This document shows positions 1-12,028 of a DNA stretch of 50,203 bases, piece after piece. Source of the stretch: Glomus cerebriforme (lineage: Eukaryota > Glomeromycota > Glomeromycetes > Glomerales > Glomeraceae); assembly GCA_003550305.1 (NCBI GenBank), contig QKYT01000168.1:97643-147845 (forward strand), in the 5' to 3' direction. Every line of letters begins with the position of its first letter. Positions within the stretch are counted from its first letter, which is position 1. The translations under genes and the position numbers were made by a program. The notes below the pieces were generated by a model. It did no database searches. It was not told the DNA's origin and was given only the letters and a program-made list of their open reading frames with translations.

Positions 1-279
1 AATCAACTTTCACCTGAAGAAGTTAAAAAGATACGAAATTCATTAATAGAAGATGATAATGAAGTTGAAGAATTAAATCAAAAACCATATTTTGGTGAAG
101 GATCATCAAAAAGTGTAAAGAAAGTTAATTCGAAAGATTTAATTATAAAACAAGATGAAGATAAAAATCCTATTAATATAGAAAATATACCTACTTCATC
201 TACGTCAAAATCAACTTTATCATTACCTATTAGACTTAAGAAATTATTCAGGAAAAACAAAAAAGGAAATGAAAATTGA
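1..279 (+). CDS. C-terminal fragment of an unrecognised protein
   Basis: An open frame enters from the left edge in frame 1 and stops with TGA at 277-279, giving the last 92 residues of a protein. It is hydrophilic, acidic in the first half (EDDNEVEEL), Ser/Thr-rich near residues 65-75, and ends in a strongly basic tail (RLKKLFRKNKKGNEN). No fold or family can be recognised. The codon choice and charge pattern look coding, and the AT-rich composition changes sharply right after the stop. The basic tail could be a membrane- or nucleic-acid-binding or nuclear-localisation element, but that is a guess. The opposite-strand frame here is an antisense shadow. Confidence 0.6.
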   Translation, partial: NQLSPEEVKKIRNSLIEDDNEVEELNQKPYFGEGSSKSVKKVNSKDLIIKQDEDKNPINIENIPTSSTSKSTLSLPIRLKKLFRKNKKGNEN

Positions 280-1079
280 TAAATAATAATTTACATTTAT
301 ATATTTATTATAAAATTAGAATGTATTTTATTTCATATATTTGTATTATTTAATTTTTTAGAATAAGGATTTTGCACTTTATATTTAATTGTTTTTATAT
401 ACAATATGTATTTTATTTTAAAACAAAAAACTGGGATAATTAAAGATTTTTGTTAATGGCTCTGCTATTATTAATATAATTGCTAGAAAATGTTGAATCT
501 TTAGCATATTTACCCTATAAAAGTAAATTTTGATTCTTTAGATCAACGAGGCTTGTATGAATCCTTGTCACAATGTCTATTAATAATGAGGATATTCCAT
601 TAGAACTTCTGGATCCCATAAATCGATTTAATTAATTATTCATATATGAATGGATAATTTTCTGATTGAAACTTTTTTTTATTTAATAATTTGAAAATAC
701 ATATTTAAGAGAAGGGTTAATGTAATAAATTTTAAAATTTTGTTTCATAGAAAAATTTTGTTTAAAACTACAGTATCAGACCCAAGACTTGAAAATTTTA
801 TACTCCAACGATCATTAGTTTTACTGCATCGTATTTGAACTGATATTCAATATCAATTATTAGTGATGTCTTCTCTTTGAATCCCTCCATTATCGGATTA
901 TCGTTGATTCTTCTTAATTCAATGTACATTAATACATGATGGACCAATGTCCATCTAATATTACTACTATTTACTTATTCAACAATTAACTTAACTAAAT
1001 TTTAGATGATAAAAAGAAACTTTTTTCAAAATAAAAAACACCATTACGACCATTTCTGTACCTAACTCTATATAATAAA
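280..1079. other. Intergenic spacer between converging genes
   Basis: AT-rich spacer between the 3' end of the left-edge gene and the 3' end of NUDCD1. It holds a 20-codon ATG frame at 573-635 (MSINNEDIPLELLDP...) that looks coding-like but has no continuation. The stretch 770-970 is less AT-rich than its surroundings and could be a decayed gene piece. No confident feature. Confidence 0.5.
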
Positions 1080-3091
1080 TTATAGTAATTTGATTATAAT
1101 CATCGAATTTGATTTAAGAACAATAACGTGTGCATTCTCAATCGAAGCCATTTGCACACCAATTATTTCTGAATCATCATTAGAGTTGAATGCCAATTCC
1201 ACTACAGATTGTTCATCATAATTCTCATTGACTTCATGGCGCTTATAAATAAAAGCTCGATGATCTCCTTCAAGAATAATTACGAAACGGTTTTTTGGAT
1301 CATGAAATGAAAATCGCCTTTCCCTTTTAGAAGCTTGAACAAATGCGAATGCGTTAAAAGTTGCTATATGAGTTATGACTAAAGGTGATATATCTAACTT
1401 GGAAGAATCAATTGGATGTCCAATTGAATAAACAATCCCATCCACATCAGATTTTAGACAAACAGAAGGGAATAACGAAATATTGTTTGAGATTTCGGTC
1501 TTTTCCAAATATTCAAATTGTCTACAAAGATATTCGTTACCACCGGACGCTTTTGCTATTAAATTTCCTTCCCGGTCAACCCACAAAAAAGTGGATGACT
1601 TTTCTTCGTAATCAATGGACTCTTCTATTTCATAACCAATTGGATGTTGAAGAGGCTTGGAAGCCAATTGACCAAATTGTTCAGAATTATCATAAGTAAA
1701 CTTCTCCAACCGTTCGCGGAATTCAGCAAATTCGTTTGGATCAAGGGTTTCAAAAACTCCATCATCATGTTGGAAAACATGTGACCAGCGGGTATTATGA
1801 TTATGCTTTTCAAGGTGTAATGTGAGTAGACCAACTGCTGGTTCAATAGTCCATAAAGAACTACTTGGATCAATTAAGTCAAATAAATGAGTAAATGCAT
1901 AACAAGGAATTGGTGGCAGTTCAGGTGAAATATTAGGGTTATCCCCGAGATTTATTGTTAATGAAAGATGAGTTTGAGAGAAATTGCAATGAACGGCAGT
2001 TTTTGGTGTTCCTTGTGGTAATTGAAAACAGATAGTAACATCTGAGGAAGTTTGTGTCCAAATATATGGTGATATTACTTTCTTGTCATCTTGAACAGTT
2101 GTTGACATTTCTTGTTTCTCGGATTTTTGATCATATTCAAAATACATTGGTTCTACGGTGTCATTATGATTTGATGATTTATATACTACTTCATATTCAA
2201 GATTTCCGCCAATTACATATCCTGCTCCATTAAATTCAATATTACAATAAAAAGGAATATCTGGTCCACGAAGAACGTGAATAATTTCCATCCCATATTG
2301 TGGCGACATGGAAAGTCGCAACAAGCTAATATCAAATAAAGTTCCTCGCGTTTCCTGATTTAAAACAGTATTATAAACTAGAAAAAGAACATGTAGATCA
2401 TCTTCACTCTCTCTTACAATTCTACCATCAAGTAAAACACATGGAATATTATTATTTATATCAGACTCTTGTTTTCCTTTGAATTCCATCTGATACAAAA
2501 TTTCGCCAGAATACGAACTCGCATTATCATTCTTAATTTGGACAAGAAAAATAGTCCCAAATCCATTCGTTACAAGTAATAAATTTGGTGAGAGAGCTCG
2601 CAAAGAAGGATAATTAAAATTTAAATGTCGACCTTCAACATTTCCAGAATAATCTGATGGTTGTTGGATCTTTACAAGACGATGGGTTACGACATTACTT
2701 GTCGCCTAAACATCCAATCAAATCATTTTATTAACCGTTTGATTAATTCAGATCAAAATTATTAAATAAAGAAAACAATATCTAGTACCGGATCATATTC
2801 CGCCAATACCACAAAATTTTCAGAATCAAAATAGAAACAAATTCCTTTTCCTTTATCTATTTCAAAACCTTTAAATAAATGATTAAAATGGATCCTACTT
2901 TGAATTTCTTTATATGATAATTTTGATTTTGTTGGTATTTTGGGTATCGTTATTGCAGGTGGTGGAAGTTGAAAGTGTTTTAGTTGAGACCTCTCATCAA
3001 AAACTTTCAGTTTATATCCTTCAAATTTTGGGTTTAAGAGGGTTCGAATCGGCTTTATTGCATCTGTATATTTTGGCACGTTCTCCGACAT
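1080..3091 (-). CDS. NUDCD1: NudC domain-containing protein 1 (NUDCD1-like)
   Basis: Two exons, 3091-2789 and 2705-1080, joined over an 83-bp GT-AG intron (2788-2706, donor GTACTA, acceptor TTTAG) in phase 0, give about 642 residues; the animal protein is somewhat shorter. A CS/NudC domain sits at roughly residues 310-400: it starts at PYIWTQTSSDVTICFQLP, includes HLSLTINL, and ends around SSLWTIEPAVGLLTLHLEK, the usual p23-like beta-sandwich pattern. The flanking regions are beta-rich (repeated hydrophobic strands such as NLLLVTNGFGTIFLVQI), matching the propeller-like flanks of the NUDCD1 family. NudC-family proteins act as HSP90-linked co-chaperones; NUDCD1 is known to associate with COPI-related and other beta-propeller clients (family knowledge). 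Start chosen at MSENVPKYTDA, the first ATG after AT-rich DNA. It lies 158 bp downstream of the Brf1-like gene on the same strand. Confidence 0.8.
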
Positions 3092-3249
3092 TTTTAAATT
3101 CTAGAAAGTATTAACGTGATTTCACAATTCACATGTTATTACAATAAAAAAAAAGATAAATCATGTGACCGATAATAAATTTTATTTACATTGTGAAAAA
3201 GGATTATTACGATTATATTTTTAAATTTCTATTTTTTTTTTCTTTTCAA

Positions 3250-5141
3250 TTAAATATGATCAAAATCATCAAAGTTTATGTTATCAATCACAGAAAAGTT
3301 CAATTTTTTCACGCCAGATTTCGGCTCTTTTGTCTTGACTCGTTTACTCTTAGGTATATTTTTATCTTTATAAGTAGAGGATGATTCATCGTTATGGCTT
3401 GATATTCTCTCTACGTCATTCTTTTCACGGAGTCTTTTAAGTCTTGTGGTTTTTTTAAGTCTAGTATTCTTGTTTTTATCAGATTTTTCAGTGATATTTG
3501 ATTGAAGTGATTCCCAGACTTTTTTAAACATTTCAACCTATCTTAATTGTCATGAGGTTTGATAAGTTTGAAAAAAAAAATAAATAAATAAAAATAAAAT
3601 TGATTTCATTGATTACTTGCCTCATCATCATCTCTCATGTATTCATCCAATTCGGCTTCATCAAATTCTATATCACCATCATTATTTTGCCCATTAACAT
3701 TATCACTAGTGAGGCCTGATGTGTCTGTGAAAATTAAATTCGCTTCTGTATTGTTTTCGGCCAATTCATTATAAGCAGTATCATTATTCGTATTCGTACT
3801 TTCTTCAACGTTTACATCTTCCTTATCTTTTTCTTTTCCTTTCCCCTTTAAACGACTTCTTAATATCCATTCTTGAAATCTCACAAGGTCAGTGACATAT
3901 AAATAGCTTCTAGATTTGTTCTCTTTGGCATGAGTACACCAAGGTACAATATTAATAACTTTATGGTATATTACATCAAGTAGCTCCCTGTATCTTTCAA
4001 ACAATACAAAATGACAATCCACCATAAATATTTTACTTATAATATCTATCACATTTTTTCGATATTTCTTTACTTCCTGAACGCTAGGCTTTTCTGTTGC
4101 TTCAATCGCAAGCAAAGAAATTGCTGCGCCAAGAAACGAAGGTTGTCTTCCGCTTAAAATAAAAGCGTCATTGGCGTATTTGAGAAGCTCCATGCATATT
4201 CCGGTAAAAACTATTCGATATATTTTTATAATTTTTTCTTGATAATCTTCAGATTCTATACTATTTGGCAAATCTATTTCTCTACGCTTTTCATAAACCT
4301 GAATATCTTCTTTAAGATGACAAATTTGTTTTATATCAGTATATAAAGGGAAACTAACTTTATGTCGTTCATCTTCAAACATTATGCCAATTGATCTAAT
4401 AATCAAATCTTCAACGCTGACAAAATTTGTAACATTTGGTGCGAATTTAGAACGAATCATAAACAAAACTTCGCAAAGACGACTCAGATCTAACTCCAAT
4501 AAGTACTGATTTTTTTTTTAGAAAAAATATAAGTTATAATTTAGAGAATTAAATAAACGTTTATAACTTACCGCGATTTCTCTCAGCGTTCTCGGGATCT
4601 TTTCCTCCCTAAGTACTAACAATGCACAAGCAGCGATCACATAATGTAAAAGTTTTCCTTCCCCGATTATGAAATTTTTATCTACGGCAATATAATATGT
4701 AATAACGCGTGTCTTGAACTCTAAAAGATCAAGTGTCGAAAGTGTTTGATTAAGTATTGGCTCAACCTGTAAATTTAATGATTTGATTAAATTCAAAGGA
4801 AAGCGCAAAAGCGGATTTATTAATCCAAAATTAACTGTACTTAAAACTAACAAGTGGGTTTTTCTTTTCAGTTCCTGGATCTTGGGTGCCTCCATCTATG
4901 GTTTCATGTCTGAGTACGCGACCATCAAATAAGTCTAAAAGCAATGATCGTGAAAAACTAGTTAACAATTTATAAACATCCTAACTCGATAATTCAATAA
5001 TAAGAATAATAAGAATTACTTACCGGATCTGTCGGGAACAATTTCTATTTGTTGTTCAAATATGTCATTCAATACGAATCCACAATCCCCGCAAACTTTA
5101 TTTCCTTCACAATTTTCTGTATTTTTATGAATACAGGTCAT
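3250..5141 (-). CDS. BRF1: TFIIB-family factor, probably Brf1-like TFIIIB subunit
   Basis: Proposed exons: 5141-5024, 4934-4852, 4766-4572, 4505-3621 and 3537-3250; all junctions keep frame, about 522 residues. Residues 1-26 form a zinc-ribbon-like start (C3, H5, C11, then CGDCG at 17-21), with a shorter loop than usual. A cyclin repeat follows: KLLHYVIAACALLVLREEKI then PRTLREIAYLLELDL, the standard PRTLxEIA signature, recreated only after removing intron 4571-4506. A second cyclin repeat contains SGRQPSFLGAAISLLAIEAT. After an acidic, low-complexity stretch comes DEAELDEYMRDDDE-VEMFKKVW, which resembles the start of the Brf1 homology block (ELDxYxL...EvxxKxxlW). The C-terminus is Lys/Arg-rich. 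The last junction uses a GC donor (GAG/GCAAGT). In the family this subunit joins TBP to recruit RNA polymerase III to tRNA and 5S genes. The 4851-4767 intron is the least certain. Brf2 or another TFIIB paralogue is the alternative. Confidence 0.6.
3538..3620 (-). other. GC-AG intron in the Brf1-like gene
   Basis: On the minus strand the intron opens with GCAAGT after GAG and closes with AAGATAG before GTTGAA, 83 bp, phase 0. No GT donor nearby keeps frame; without splicing the protein ends 8 codons later, inside what should be the Brf1 homology block. Confidence 0.6.
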
Positions 5142-5904
5142 ACCGTTTATTGTCGAAATTTTTGGAATTCTTATGTGAAATATGTGAATGTGGTATTATA
5201 GTTGAATTATTGTCTAATTATGAATGGAAAATTAGATGCATTTTTATGGAAATTTCAGTCGTGTAAAAAAGATTTTGTACTGCCGTCCTGATATAGTAAG
5301 TGTAGACTCGTCTCCGTTTTTTTTTTTATTATTTATATAAATTGAGATCGAACAAATAGGTATCCATCAAATTTATGTTTTATTGTAGTCAATAAAAAAC
5401 GTACACTATAATATATGATTTTTAAGAATTAAACAAAATTTTAATAATTAATAAGAAAAAAAAATCTTAGAAAATATATATATAGTATATTTATATATAT
5501 ACAAAATGAAACAAAATCTTTAAAATGTAAATTATAATTTATAAACCCACATGCTAATTACATGCTAACAAAAATATGTATGAAATAATGAATTGAAAAT
5601 GGATAACAAAAAAAATCACGTCTATGATTTTTGTATGAGGTTTATATATAATATTAATTAGAATTCAAGTATATGTAGTAAAGTATTTTTGAAAGGAAAT
5701 AATAATAAATAAAAAAGTTCTGTAAATAATATATTTTTCTATTTCACTTTAAAAAATGAAGAGTTAAAATGAATTGAATAAATTAAAAGTGTAGTAGTTC
5801 AAAAGGAAATGCGTGAATACATTTTTTTCCTTTTGAACAGATTTTCACCTTTTTGAAACTACCCATGGTTTCTCATCATAAATTAGGAAATTCATTGTTT
5901 TGTT
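5142..5904. other. Intergenic spacer
   Basis: Upstream region of the Brf1-like gene and downstream region of the RhoGAP gene. Very AT-rich, with (TA)n-like tracts near 5478-5502. No gene seen. Confidence 0.5.
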
Positions 5905-8900
5905 TCAACTTGAATTATTAGTTACATGTACATTCAAATTTTGAGCATTTCTTTGATTCACGTCTCCATCCTGTGTATTTAAAACATCCATCATCTTTTG
6001 ATGTTCTGAAAATACCTCATACATAGAATCACGTTCTGTAAAGTTTCTAACGGTTAATCGACGCGCTTTTTGCATTTCAAGTGAATCCATTTCTGGAACA
6101 GGATCATCATCTATAAATCCTACGTGAGGACTTGGAGATGAACTAGATCGAGGCAATCCATTTTGTGTAGGTAAACGTGGTGAAACTGGTGCAGAGACTG
6201 GTGCTGAAACTGGTGTTGAACGTATTGATGAATTAGGAGGTGAAGAGGTAGATTCATCCGCTGAAGAAGTTTCGGCGTCGTCATCATCTGCTTGGAGAGC
6301 AAGGTCGTTGACTTCTTCTTCATCTGAAGAGTCATCACGACGTAAAGTTTTAGAAACTGTCAATTTCCTTTCCAAGCCGACTACATTTTCTGGTGCACCA
6401 TCCATATAATGCATACTATTACGATTACTTCTCCCGTTAACATCTTCTCGAATATCTCGGTGTCGCAAAGCGGCTATTGGTGATAAAGCAGTGGGTGAAA
6501 GAGGAACCCCATCAGGACCAATTTTCGTTGCGGGTTGCGAAGCATCTGCTGATGCATTATTCTCGCCCATTTCAGAACTGGTCCGCTCCTTTTCATTATT
6601 CTCAAATTGTGGCTCATCCATAGTTCTAGGTGCAGCTGTGCCGTTACTATCAGTAAAGAAAATATAATCGAACTCAGCCATGAAAAGACTAAAAACTCCT
6701 GCAGGAATGCCCAGAGTCGGTGAGAAAACAATTCCAATATTACGAACAGTCATCTTATTGACATTTGAATTTTGAACTACGCGTATTAAATGACCAGTTA
6801 ATGTTCGAAGTAACGTATAATTTGATAAAGGAAGGGCAGAGACAAGACGACCAAGTTCATTTATGCGATCTCGTCGATCAAGAAGGTCTAATAATTAAGT
6901 TAATTGTTAATTTTTTTTTTTTTAGAAAAAAATAAATAAATAAATAAATTATCAAAAATTTACTCACCAATAACATTAACAAATTCAGCATGTAACTCCC
7001 GAGTTAAAACACTTGTGGGTAATTCCCTCAAATATAATTTCAATAATCCAGCCACAGCATGTACGTCATAATATTCACCATCGCCTAATAAATCAACATC
7101 ACCCTCCGTGTTAAATCTTTCTTTTAAGAATTTAATAGTAGCAGCAGCACCATTTAGACGGTAAATTCCTTCTTCTTCTGTGGCATTCTTTGAATCTAAA
7201 TATTCAATACATCGATACACTACAGCAGGAAGTTCATAACCTTCTTTTATTCGTGCTACTGCTATAGCCTGATCCAATGGAACACCAAAAACAACTCTAG
7301 AAGTGTCAGGTCGTGTTTCTTGGTATTTCTTCTTTTCATCCTTACTACTACTACCAAACATACTACCAAAGAAAGTTTTACGTGAACCTTTTCTCTTTTC
7401 ATGATGATGATTATTATCATCAAGTTGACGTCTTCCTTGAACGTATGAAGTTTGTTGTGATGGATTATTAACACTCATACCAAAGACAGGCGAAGATGTG
7501 TTGTCTCGAGACTCTGTATGAAGCTTTCCATCTGAATCTTCACGATTAGCTAACAAGCTACTACGTTTTACTATTGGATTCGAAGAAACGCTCAGCTGTT
7601 GACTACCACTAAAAGAATTCTTTGGTTGATCATTCAATTGATCTGATTGTTGCAATAATGAATTTGTACTAGAAGAAAGCACGCTTGAAGATGGTGAGGA
7701 TGACAACGATGATGATGGATGATGTGAATGATGTGAACTATGATTAATACCAGTAATATTAATACTTGATATAGAATCATTATTTCCTTTTTTCCTATCA
7801 GGACGAATTTCTTTTTGTGCTTGCTGTATAACAGAATCGGTTGAAGTAAGTTTGTTATGTAAATCATTTTTACCAAGTTGTGAAATCGGTTGAGCGCCGA
7901 CCTTGGCAATGCTATCTTTTGAAAATTTCTTTTTTGAATGTTTTTTACTCTCTCGTTCTTCTTCCTCACTTACGCCAACATATTGAAGTAAAGATTCTAC
8001 CCATTCATCCCTTTCCGAATCGCTTTCGGCACATAATACATGCTTAGTACTCTTAGAACCAAGCTTCGGCTCCAAGATTAAGAAGGCATGTCTATAAGAA
8101 TTTTCACTATCTTTATCCGATTCATTATTAGCATTACTTTGTTGTCGCCCAATTTGCGCGTATGTCAAGCGAATAGAACCGAGATGACTTCCACCTTTCT
8201 ATTGAATTTTAAAATAATTTATGTATTAATAAAAAGGTTAAACCAAATCAATCAATTGAATTCTACAATAAATTATAACTCACACTTTCATAATATTCAA
8301 GCACGGGACTATTCAACACAAAATATCTTGATTTCCAACCACCAAAATTCTTTCCTTTCTTTGTAAGATATCCTTCCTTATATCCAGATTGCTTAAAAAA
8401 TTTTTTATAAATTAATTGTTATAAGAATATATATGTATATGTATAATCAATATCAATCAATTATTACTAAACATGGAATTTAATCATACCTGATAATCTT
8501 TTTCTTCATCAATCATATTTGTACTTAAAAATTCACATATATCTTTAGGATCTTTCAATGGTAATGAAATGATATGTTGGAGGTATTGTTCCAATGCAAT
8601 CTATCATTTATATAAAATAAACGATTTTTAAACATTATCTATAAAAACTATAATAATAATGAATATTCCTATAACAAACCTTTCTTTGATCTACTTTACT
8701 AGGAGCATTATTATGGAAAAGATTTTTGTCTGGTAGTTTACCAATTTTATTTACAGTACTTTTGCTTTGGCGTTGTTTCAACTAAATTTCCAAGATTTTC
8801 AAGAGAAAAAAATTCATAAATTAGAATAAATTATTTAACTGATAAAATTTGAATATTAATTCAATTATCTAACCATACTTTTGAATCCAAAGCCAAAAAG

Positions 8901-11164
8901 TCAGAATATAGTTTTTCAACTCTCCATAATTCTTTCTCTATACCAACAATTGTACCATCGTGCATTCTCGCTTGTCCAACTAATATTACGAACGCCAACA
9001 CTTCTTTGCCTTTATCGTTAGTCTTTTTATTGCTGCCAACAACCTTAACAGCAACTCCAGAAATAACATCTAAGGATTTAACAAGTCGTGCTTGTGGTTT
9101 TTGAGATAACTGCTGTTGTAACTGTTGTTGTTGCTGTTGTTGTTGGTGTGTAACTTGAGGAATTTGTTGAGGAATTTGTTGAGGAATTTGTTGAGGAATT
9201 TGTTGGGGAATTTGTTGAGGAATTTGTTGGGGAATTTGTTGGGGAATTTGTTGAGGAATTTGTTGTTGTTGCATTTGTGGTGATGGTTGTAGTGATTGTG
9301 GTGGTTGTTGGTATTGACCGTAAGATGGATTTGTGACAATACTAGCGTCAGGAAGTGATCGTTTATTTTTTCTATGTTGGGCTGCAGGATTATCTCTTTG
9401 ACCTTGTGTCATGAAAACACTATGACGATTATTTTGACCAGGTATGAATAATGTATTATTAGAATTTGATCCTGGAATATGTAATTCGGGATATTGGCCA
9501 CCTCGAGGAGGAGGCATAGCCGAAACCCTAGCCCTTGGTCCAGGTGAAACGTGAGTAAAAGATTTACTAGATCTTAATGGTTTGGAATCTTTTGGAGCTA
9601 AATAAGTACCGCTAAGGTTTGAATCACTATTAATATGTGTTAGAGAATCCCTCTTTGAATTTGTTTGATCCTCCTCAAAATTATTACCAGGAACTGATAT
9701 TAATGGTTGTGTTGGAACTTTATCATGAGATGGTAATGAGTGTGATCTTGTAGGTTTATCTATTGTATTGCTGTGTAAATTTCTATGATAATTTGTATTG
9801 TCATGATTAATTACAGTATTGCTTGAGGTATTAAATTCGCTTTCATGATTAGGACTACGTGGACTATGTGGAGGTCTAGGTGAAGAAGGTAACCCCGGAG
9901 AACGAGGTGGAATTATTGATGAGCTTGAAGGTTCGAGAGGTTCAGGAACTTTACGTTCTTTAGGTAGCGATCGAGGAGAATGAGGAGGTTGAGGAGGTTG
10001 AGGAGGATTAGGAAATTGATCAAGAGCATCACTATCATCCACAACAGGTTGTATTATACTATTTGTACTATTATGCCTATATTTATTAACATCACTACCA
10101 CTGCTCACACTCCCAGATTCTGAAGATTTTATTGAATTTGTTGGTGATGGAAGATTATGAGGGACTGATGAATCGAAATTTTCAAAATAATTAACTTGAG
10201 GAGAATTTGGATTATTTTGAATTTCTTGAGGAGAACTTGTATATTTGTCATTCTGTAAAGATTGTTGCCGTTGAATGGATTTTGGAGGAAGGACTGGTGG
10301 TGAAGGGGAAGGAGGTTTAACAAGATTAGAAATTGTAGGAGATGTAGGAATATGGACATGAGAATTATTTGTGATGGAAGATCTTGAGGAAAATGAATTA
10401 TTAAAATGAGTGACGATACCATTCTCGTTCATCGTTGGATTAGTTTCGTTCTGTAATTGATTGGTCCCATTTTCTTGAAATTGATTTAAATTTGAATTCA
10501 ATTCATCATTAGAAATAACTGATGTATTTGATTCATTATAAGATATCAATAGACCAGATACAGATGAATTATTAGATACATTAGATAAATCAGATAATAC
10601 TGAATTTGTAGAATCTTGTCGTTGTGATTGAGATTTTGGTTCCAAAGTACCATACGATGAAGGTTCTTTATTATTTGATAAAGGCATTTGTGAAGATAAT
10701 TGTTTTGATTGATTATAATTTGATGATAATTGACGAACAGATTGAGATGTTGATGTCGAATCTCGAGAAGATTTATTATTGTCCATATTAGATTTTTGAT
10801 TTAACACAGCAGACTCAATATTATCATTAATATTAATTATATAATTCAATTCCAAGAAATTTTTATTTTCATCCCCTAGTAACACTTCGTCCTCAGAACG
10901 ACTTGAGTTTAGTTTCGCGGTAAGTCTATCTCTTTCATTAGCAATTCTCTGATTATCTTTTTGTAAATTATTTATCACTGATTTTTGTTTCTCTATTATT
11001 TTCCACAATTGATCGTTTTGTGATCGTAATAGATTACGTTCATTTATAACTTGTTGTAAATAAGGTTCTCCAAGACTGCCATCTGAACCAGTGACACGGT
11101 GACCTTCTGGTCGTGGTTGTTGTTGAGAAGGTTGATGTGCAGACATTATAGTACCGTTTTCCAT
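5905..11164 (-). CDS. BEM3: PX-PH-RhoGAP protein, Bem3 type
   Basis: Six exons: 11164-8879, 8781-8680, 8600-8490, 8391-8284, 8198-6968, 6887-5905, all in frame across short GT-AG introns; about 1606 residues. Residues ~33-86 form a coiled coil (QQVINERNLLRSQNDQLWKI...). A long Ser/Asn/Pro-rich disordered region follows, with poly-Pro patches and a QIPQ tandem repeat. The PX domain starts near residue 690 (KSLDVISGVAVKVVG, ELWRVEKLYSDFLALDSK) and runs through exons 2-3. A PH domain begins in exon 4 (YKEGYLTKKGKNFGGWKSRYF) and ends near SDSERDEWVESLLQYVG. RhoGAP lies around residues 1165-1330: FGVPLDQA, then EEEGIYRLNGA with the arginine finger (R of IYRLNG), then AGLLKLYLRELP and MTVRNIGIVFSPTLG. 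Known role of Bem3: stimulates GTP hydrolysis by Cdc42 at sites of polar growth, with PX/PH binding phosphoinositides. The C-terminal ~280 residues are acidic, Ser/Pro-rich and unmatched. It is longer than yeast Bem3, mostly through low-complexity sequence. Confidence 0.85.
9155..9262 (-). repeat. 12-bp coding minisatellite (QIPQ x 9)
   Basis: Nine head-to-tail 12-bp units inside exon 1 of the RhoGAP gene, each encoding Gln-Ile-Pro-Gln. On the plus strand the unit is TTGAGGAATTTG or TTGGGGAATTTG; the only variation is the third base of the Pro codon (CCT or CCC), so the protein repeat is perfect. Poly-Gln runs flank it on both sides. Confidence 0.95.
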
Positions 11165-11997
11165 TTAAAAATTTTGATGTGAAAACAATACTATTATATT
11201 ATATATTAAACTTTTTTTTTTTATGATATAAAAATCTTTTTTTTTCTTTTTAGATTGTTAAAGTAACTGTATTATAAAAAAAAAAAGAAAGGACGATTAA
11301 AAATTATGAGGAATAAAGAAAGATTGACTGAAAAAAATACAGATAGAAATATATGATAATTTTACCAAAAGAGGTTCGGAAATTTTATTTTATTGGTATT
11401 GAGGTTGAAAACCAAAACCGTGTAAAATAATGAATGAAGTTATTTTACCAAGCAAGTAAATACTCTTTGGTAAATGAGGAAGAGGGGGGAAAAAAATTAG
11501 CATAAAATATAATAATATATTAAATGATTGTTGTAACCAAACACGAAACGAAGATATAGAAAAAATAAATTTGTGTGAGAGATAATTATTAAATTAAAAT
11601 ATATAGCGTGTACAAAAGAAACAAAAGAATTAAACCGTAGAAAATAAAGATCATGTGACTTATTATTGCGCGTTATTTATTTGTTATTAAATTTTGTTGT
11701 TATTTTTAACTTTAATAATTAAAATAATCGTCATTTAATCAATTATTACGGGTTCGTTTAAAAAAAAAAAAAAAAACTTACAGTGATAAAGTCCTTATTT
11801 CGATAATGAATTTGATCATTAATTGATGTACGGATGAAAGGATTAAAGCAGGTGATCTTGCGCGTGGATTATAGTTAAATATAGTTGATCACTTTTTTTT
11901 ATTTTAAACTTGTTAATTTAATTTCTTTTGAATCCAGTTCAAAATAGAAACGATAATTAAAATTTTTTTTTCAATAAAAAAAAAAAAAAAAAAAATT

Positions 11998-12028
<31 letters not shown>

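Noticed and set aside
3030..3050. GGTTCGAATC, tRNA T-arm-like word
   Set aside because: Lies inside NUDCD1 exon 1; no acceptor stem or anticodon arm around it.
7634..7969. 111-codon minus-strand frame
   Set aside because: Alternative frame within the RhoGAP gene's Ser/His-rich linker.
9070..9339. Asn/Lys/Phe repeat-rich frame
   Set aside because: Out-of-frame reading of the QIPQ minisatellite and poly-Gln region.
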